Below, piece by piece: positions 58,356 through 64,000 of a stretch of 64,000 nt of DNA. The notes under the pieces were generated by a model. It had not been told where the DNA came from. It made no database searches and worked only from the letters and a program-made list of their open reading frames with translations. Source of the stretch: Rosa chinensis (lineage: Eukaryota; Streptophyta; Magnoliopsida; Rosales; Rosaceae). The stretch lies in contig NW_020126832.1 of NCBI RefSeq assembly GCF_002994745.2, forward strand, positions 124,001-188,000, in the 5' to 3' direction. Position numbers and translations under genes: made by a program. Each line of letters begins with the position of its first letter. The stretch's first letter is position 1.

Positions 58356-59860
58356 ATGAGTGGGGATGACAATTGGGCGGGTTGGGGATGGAGATCACAA
58401 TACCTTCCCCATCCCCAAGTTCATTCTTTGCTCCATCCCTCCCCAATCCTCAATAAAAATTATCGGGGATTCCTCATCCCCATCCCAATTGGAGATAAGG
58501 CTTTTATACCCGCTCGGATCTCTAATAAGTATTTAATTTATCAAATATTTTTTATTTTATTATTAAAATTAAAATCAAAACAACATAAATTCCTAATTTT
58601 TAAATACATACTAAAATATATCTCAATCTTACAAAACATATGTTTTAATATAAAGTTAAACAACAACAAAAATTAAGGCACAAAAATATATATATTCTTT
58701 AATTAAAAAAGAAAGAAGAGAAACTATTATTGGATTTGGGGAGGGTTAATATATGAGTAAAACCCTATGATTGGGGCGGATAAAATCAATTGTTCCAAGC
58801 AAAAAGGACTGCGGTAGAAATCCCTACGGGTTTCTTCGTTTTTGATCTAGCAATGCCACGCCTCTTTGTTTGGGGTCTAAGAGGCGACTCTCTACAGGGG
58901 TTTGGTTGGGCTGATGGCAGGATTTATTGTCAGCAATCTTGTTGAAGAGACAGAGTAGGGGAGACAACCTAGCTTTTCGAAGTCGATGCTCGTTAGCTGA
59001 AGAGGACAAGCTAGTATAGTGCATAGCACAACCACGGTCTGTTGTGTTGTTAGTTCCGAGCTGCAGGAGTTGTAGTTCGTGCAGTCAATATTTCGATCTG
59101 GTGCAGGTGTGGTGTTTGCACAGCTTGGGTCTTGGCTTTGATAGTTGGTGGGCAGACCTTCGGATTGACAACTTAATGTCATGCTAGAAGGCCCGACCAC
59201 CTGAAAAGCTTGGTGGTGGAAGCGATGGCTTGGCAAAAGCAGGCTAGAGCTTCTGCTCCCTTTGCTAGGGCTGGGGTTGTTTGGCTCTAATTTATGGCCT
59301 TATAAGGAGGATGTCTTGCCACCCTCATTTATCACTTAGTAGTGAGGGTGAGTCTGGCCTAATAAATACACATTCTTGGGTAGTTGGGTCGATTTATGGT
59401 CTAGAACCAATCATTTTTGGACCATGACTGCTACGGGAGTTGAAATTATCTGAAATAAGATTGACATTTTTTCAAGTGGCTTATCGGTAAGGAGGTGCTC
59501 CTATTTGTTTTCTATGAAGTGATTTTCTGTTAGTACCACAATTGTGTGCCTGACCAATAGGATGCTAGTCAATGATTTTGCCCTAGAAGACACGAAGTTT
59601 CTTTGTTTGTCGCTGCGTTTTCACAAGCGAGCTCATACAGACTTGTAATGAGTAGCATTGCTTAGATAGAAATATTTAAGTGTAAGTAAGCTCTGGTCTT
59701 TTGAAAATTGATCTAATAATATTAACTGCTATTTAAAAATATATATATATATATATATTATTGGGGCGGATGACAATACCATCTCTGCCCCATCCCTAAT
59801 TAAAAAAATGGGATCAGAGATCCCCATTTCCATCCCCCAACTGTCCCCAAATTTTTGATG
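58356..59860. mobile_element. Unclassified element with GGGGATGG-type ends
   Basis: The left end has GGGGATGACAATTGGGCGGG and GGGATGGAGATCACAATACC. Around 59760-59860 the text GGGGCGGATGACAATACCAT and the complement of GGGGACAGTTGGGGGATGG recur. This suggests two ends of one element or two copies of a short G-rich repeat flanking other DNA. The interior (58800-59700) has a 114-codon minus-strand ORF (58892-59236) without known motifs. No target duplication shown. Confidence 0.4.
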
Positions 59861-60059
59861 ATTAGCATCAGGAGCAAAGTAGGGTAAGGCTAACCATGTT
59901 TAAGGGCCCAGGCCCAAGGATAGGCCCATGTGTGGTCCTAGACCCACTAAAGATGGCCCGAAGAGGAAAATAACGTCAGAATACTCTGAAAAATGAAGGT
60001 AGTGAATACATCACCCTAAAAAGGGAAGGGATTCACTGCCGATATATATTAATACCTTA

Positions 60060-60325
60060 ATGGCACGTTTACTTATTTGGAATAGAAAATAATCATGAAT
60101 CAGAGACAAGTGGAATGGGAGAAGAAAGGAATTGGTATTGATTCCGGAGGATTGATTCCTAAACCCATCTCCCCCCTTCGTAATCAAATTCCTAAGTATT
60201 CAGGAATCAAATTCCTGATAAGACCTACATCCATTCCGATTCCTTCATGTGTTAGTAAACGCATGAATTCTTTTTCCCTGAATCATTCCGATTCCTTTAT
60301 GTGTTAGTAATAAACACATGAATAT
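60060..60325. mobile_element. MITE-like GGAATTG-rich element
   Basis: GGCACGTTTACTTATTTGGA near the left and repeated CATTCCGATTCCTT(C/T)ATGTGTTAGTAA at the right (two copies, about 60233-60260 and 60283-60312) are partly complementary, and GGAATTGGTATTGATTCC in between is an inverted repeat. It resembles common short plant DNA elements, with the right end duplicated. Family and boundaries uncertain. Confidence 0.5.
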
Positions 60326-60404
60326 ATTTTATAACAAATTACATATAAGTTATTGACAAAAGATGACTTAACAAATACATCCTTTAAAAATTGAATTAAA
60401 CATA

Positions 60405-60640
60405 TAAAGACTAAATCTTACAAATAAGGACAATGTGCTCTCCACTTGCCACATGTCATGAGTTAATTTACCTTTTTACCCTTAACTACTTCTTTTGATT
60501 TATAATCCCTTTATAAGGATTAAATATTACAAATAAGGACAATATGTTTTCCACTTGCCACATGTCATGAGTTAATTTACTTTTTTACCCTTAACTACTT
60601 TTGACTTTTAATTCCTTTATGTTACTTTTTTTTAGAATAA
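60405..60640 (+). repeat. Tandem duplication, two units of about 112 bp
   Basis: TTACAAATAAGGACAATGTG at 60418 and TTACAAATAAGGACAATATG at 60528 start copies that both contain CCACTTGCCACATGTCATGA and CTTTTTACCCTTAACTACTT (one mismatch in the second). Confidence 0.85.
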
Positions 60641-60919
60641 TCCCTTTATATTACTTTTTTTTTAGAATAATATTTTTTATGTTACTTTTTTTCGTAACTT
60701 AGCTTTATCGATATTTTAAACTCTCCAAAATATCTTCAAAACTAGTTTTAGATACCAATATTTACCTTTTACCCCATATATAAAAACTTCCATCAAATTT
60801 TCTAAATTTTAATTTGCGCAAAATATCCATTGAAATTTCCACAATTTTTAAGTACCAAAATTTTCTAAACTTCATCTCACTAGTACGTTTCCCAATACAA
60901 ATCCCCTCTTTTGGTAATA

Positions 60920-61410
60920 CACTCGTCATCGCGTAATCCTGCTACTGCACTCGCTGCATTTATACTCGTCCAGTTCTGCTACTGCACTCGTCATCGCCTA
61001 ATCCTGCTACTGCACACGTCAAATCCTGCTACTGCACTTGTCATTGCCTAATCCTGCTACCACACTCGCTGCACTCATACTCATCCAGTTCTGCTACTGC
61101 CTTCGTACTCGTGTTCTGCTACTGCTCTCGCTGCACTCATACTCGTCCACTTCTGCTACTGCACTTGTATTGGTGTTCTACTACTGCACTCGTCATCGCC
61201 TAATCCTGCTACTACACTCGTCAATCCTGCTACTGCGCTCGCTGCACTCATACTCGTCCACTTCTGCTACTGCACTCGTCAATTCTTCTACTGCGCTCGC
61301 TGCACTCATACTCGTCCACTTCTGCTACTGCACTTGTACTCATGTTCTGCTACTGCACTCGGCATTGCCTAATCCTACTATAGCACTCGCTGCACTCATA
61401 ATCATATTGC
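60920..61410 (+). repeat. Minisatellite built from CTGCTACTGCACTCG
   Basis: More than a dozen variants of TGCTACTGCACTCGTC alternate with CTCGCTGCACTCATACTCGT and ATCGCCTAATCC. The higher-order unit is roughly 60-75 bp but irregular. An ORF of 158 codons (61038-61514) follows from the repeat and is not taken as coding. The pyrimidine-rich stretch 61430-61600 follows it. Confidence 0.88.
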
Positions 61411-61699
61411 ACTTGTATTGGCAATATGATTGTTTCTGGCCTTTGCCTTTTTTTCTTGCTCCATTGTTCTCTTCTTCTTCATCGTCCTCTTCTCCCCCGT
61501 CTTGTTCCTTCTAATCTTTTTCATCCTCTTCTTCCTCATTTTCTTCATCCTCCTCTTCATCCCATTCTTGTTCCACTTCTTTCTGCTTTTGTCTCTTTAC
61601 TCTTGTGCTTGGAAACTTTTTCCTATGCCGAAGCTTTTCTTCTCACTGGTTTTGTTCGATTATTTCTTATGTCATCACCCTTTTGCACCTACACACAGT

Positions 61700-64000
61700 A
61701 GCCAATTTGAACCATAAACAATGGATATCATATCATTAACATAAACCATAAACTATAAAGTAGCAGATCAATTCATTTTGAACAGTAGCAGATCATATCA
61801 TTGACAGTAGCCTATCATATCAAACTAAACTATAGAACCTTAGTGATACTAAAATCATGAATCTGCTCATGTTTATCAAAGTAAACTACAGAACCTTCAA
61901 ATAAATTCATGAAGAATATGTACTGCACACATAGTAGCACATAACAATAATACACATTGATGACAAAAACATGCACAAAGTAACTTAAATAAGTAAGATA
62001 TCTACCGAACATGTATGACACATGAGAAAAGCTTCTGTAAGACCCATATTTTGTGAAACTTCAGCTATCTATCCCGTACAGACCACTGTACCAAGCAGGT
62101 TTTCAAAACAAAGACAAAACAAGGAGTAATGTTTCTTAACATGCCACAATAATGCGACCACATAAAGTTGGCCCTAGTGGTTGATGAACATTGCTTGACA
62201 AAAATGAAAACTAAGGCTAAAAACGAATAACAAACTGATTAGGTTAGTGTCGAGCATTTTAAAACAGTAAATACATGGTGACTACAACATGATAATATTG
62301 ATTAATCTTTCTTGTTCTTACCAGGAGTTTATTGTCTAAGAGTAATGTATAAGTGATATGTTTAGTGTATAAACAAAAAGAAATCAGTTTAAAGTTACTC
62401 GACACGATTAATCAGAATAACTTCTAGGAGTGGCAGATTATAAAACCAGAAACAGAATTAGTGATGCAACTTTTGACACAATCCATTACATAAACTACCA
62501 CCTTAATCAGAATTCAATCAAACTCAGCTATCTTCCACCTTTCAGTTTTCGTCAACCTATCCAAAATATTATTATTTCTTTTTTATTTCATCGAAAACAA
62601 GAATAAATAAATTTCAGAAAACAGGAAAAGAATCATGAAATAAATTCTGCCAGACAAAGAAACTGAAATAGTCAAACACAAACCTAATACCCCAATCAAA
62701 TTTAACAATTTGAAATCAATTGATATCTATCCAAAACACAAATCTCAAATCCTAATTTGACCACCAAATCGCATCATCCAAAACAAAGACACATATAGCA
62801 AGATAAGAAGATTGATATAACAAGCAGGATAAGAACAATTTCAGTCTTTTCTAAAAAGGTGGTAGCAGTAGCAGGTGATAACTGTCCTACAGCATTACAA
62901 ACAATCAACTTTACTAACCAAGCCTTGGCCTATTCGAACCCAAATAAGTCTGCACCATATTCTCAGTGCCTAATCCAAGATAGCATTATCAATACCCTTC
63001 GCAAATTATAACTTTCAAATCGCCAACTTCAAGATAGCATTATCAAGATAGCATTCCTTTGTTTGTTTACTAAAACGCCAACTTCAAATATCAGTACCGC
63101 TGAAATTAAAACCATCAACTATCACAGAAACATAAAATAAGCCACAAAAGAAGCAAGGTCGTCTAATCAGAACCGAATTCAAAAATCAAAATCCTCTCGT
63201 TGAGCAATTTCAACCGTACAACCTCCTAAACTCGAACAAACATTACAAAATCTGAGTCTTATGCAGCAAACTCCTAGTAGCTTTTTTGTCTTTTTTTTTA
63301 GAAAAATAGTGCTTATAATAAGAAGTGAGCTCATGGCTTACTAATTTGCAAGGAAACCCAACTAAGACAAACACGATTATCATTTCTTTCTTTGTTTTTG
63401 ACTACATTTCATTTTGAAAAGCATTCTGTACAAAAGAAAATACCAGTGGCAGCTACGATTATCATGGCTTCAACTTTTCGATCTAGCACATTAAGCATGT
63501 TACCTCTACCACCAGTACCCTAGTTCTGTAAAAAGAAGTTTGTAATGCAGAACCCATATCATAGGCTTTGATAACCATAACATCATCCACAGCATTTCAT
63601 AATTGGGCCATAAAAATCCTTCAACTTCATCTATATTACCTCGAAACCAGTACTTAAACCAACTTAATAACATCCAAATTATCCAAACCAAAATACATTT
63701 AACGAAAATTTCAGTTTATCAAGAGATTGAAAAGAAGAGCCTCACTGAACTCCACATTAAGCATGCTACTGGCTACCACCATACCCTAGTTTCGTGATTT
63801 CAATTCATTGGTACTAATCAATGGAAATAGCAGCTAATCAACTACTCTAAACCAACCCAATACATGAATTCAACAGCTCTCTATCAAATGCAGCTGCATG
63901 AAAATCAAGCAAATTTCCACTCTGAAACTACCAAATGCAGCTGAAACCAAACCCAACTCAAAGATGCAACTCAAATCTTCACATCCAACCAAATGAAAAA
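61700..64000. other. No gene recognised
   Basis: AT-rich sequence without convincing coding text on either strand. A loose duplication is visible: ACATTAAGCATG(T/C)TAC with ACCCTAGTT at about 63486-63525 and again at about 63754-63790, consistent with old tandem duplication of about 270 bp. Confidence 0.4.

Noticed and set aside
58892..59236. 114-codon minus-strand ORF
   Set aside because: No recognisable domain; inside an unclassified repeat-bounded segment.
60920..61410. Possible CRISPR-like regularly spaced repeats
   Set aside because: Spacing and unit identity are irregular, the spacers are themselves repeats, and the genome is plant nuclear.
61038..61514. 158-codon ORF, Leu/Ser-rich
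   Set aside because: Arises from a minisatellite; no conserved domain and no splice context.

Overview
The window looks like repeat-dense nuclear DNA of a flowering plant, most probably a eudicot. It is AT-rich, carries plant-type Copia, LINE, CACTA, MULE, TRIM and MITE elements, and contains two plant-specific transcription-factor families (IDD zinc finger and WUS-clade homeobox). Rosaceae is a guess from general appearance only. No bacterial features, tRNA genes or rRNA genes were recognised.

Layout. 1-4.8 kb: no clear gene; a decayed piece of a long LTR (2797-4400) and simple repeats. 4.8-6.7 kb: a 5'-truncated LINE whose front part is inverted, with 16-bp target duplications and a poly(A) tail, the form left by twin priming. 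6.7-12.75 kb: a nest of DNA transposons: two foldback elements, a CACTA-like element inside a second foldback type, and within the CACTA a Tourist-like MITE and a MULE with about 200-bp terminal inverted repeats that may hold captured host sequence. 13.85-31.95 kb: a small tandem-repeat array whose last unit was split by a 2.9-kb solo LTR and by Copia A (17184-31866). Copia A itself contains a solo LTR (22202-24501) and Copia B (25206-30598). Each boundary is supported by LTR length, target duplication or restored reading frame. 32.5-42.0 kb: a 353-bp TRIM split by a 9.1-kb non-autonomous LTR element (LARD, minus orientation).

The LARD is the highlight. Its two LTRs differ only by five one-base homopolymer indels, so it is very young. 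It encodes no gag or pol that I can see. It carries an intronless, intact 216-codon WUSCHEL-type homeobox ORF in antisense (homeodomain, WUS box, EAR-like motifs), diverging from a sense ORF of 176 codons across a 591-bp promoter-like spacer with G-box repeats. The pair is bracketed by related blocks of about 230-245 bp.

42.6-44.7 kb: the only recognisable host gene, an IDD-type C2H2 zinc-finger transcription factor on the minus strand, three coding exons, first intron of GC-AG type. It has three apparent frameshifts that could be decay or assembly indels. 45-50.7 kb: intergenic, with a MITE and a tiny poly(A) retroposition scar. 50.7-57.6 kb: Copia C with identical-length 218-bp LTRs. 57.6-64 kb: intergenic, with unclassified repeats, a MITE-like segment, a tandem duplication and a CTGCTACTGCACTCGTC-type minisatellite.

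Reading frames in the Copia elements and in the IDD gene are broken mostly by single-base indels. Because the young LTR pair also differs only by homopolymer indels, some of these breaks may be residual sequencing errors.
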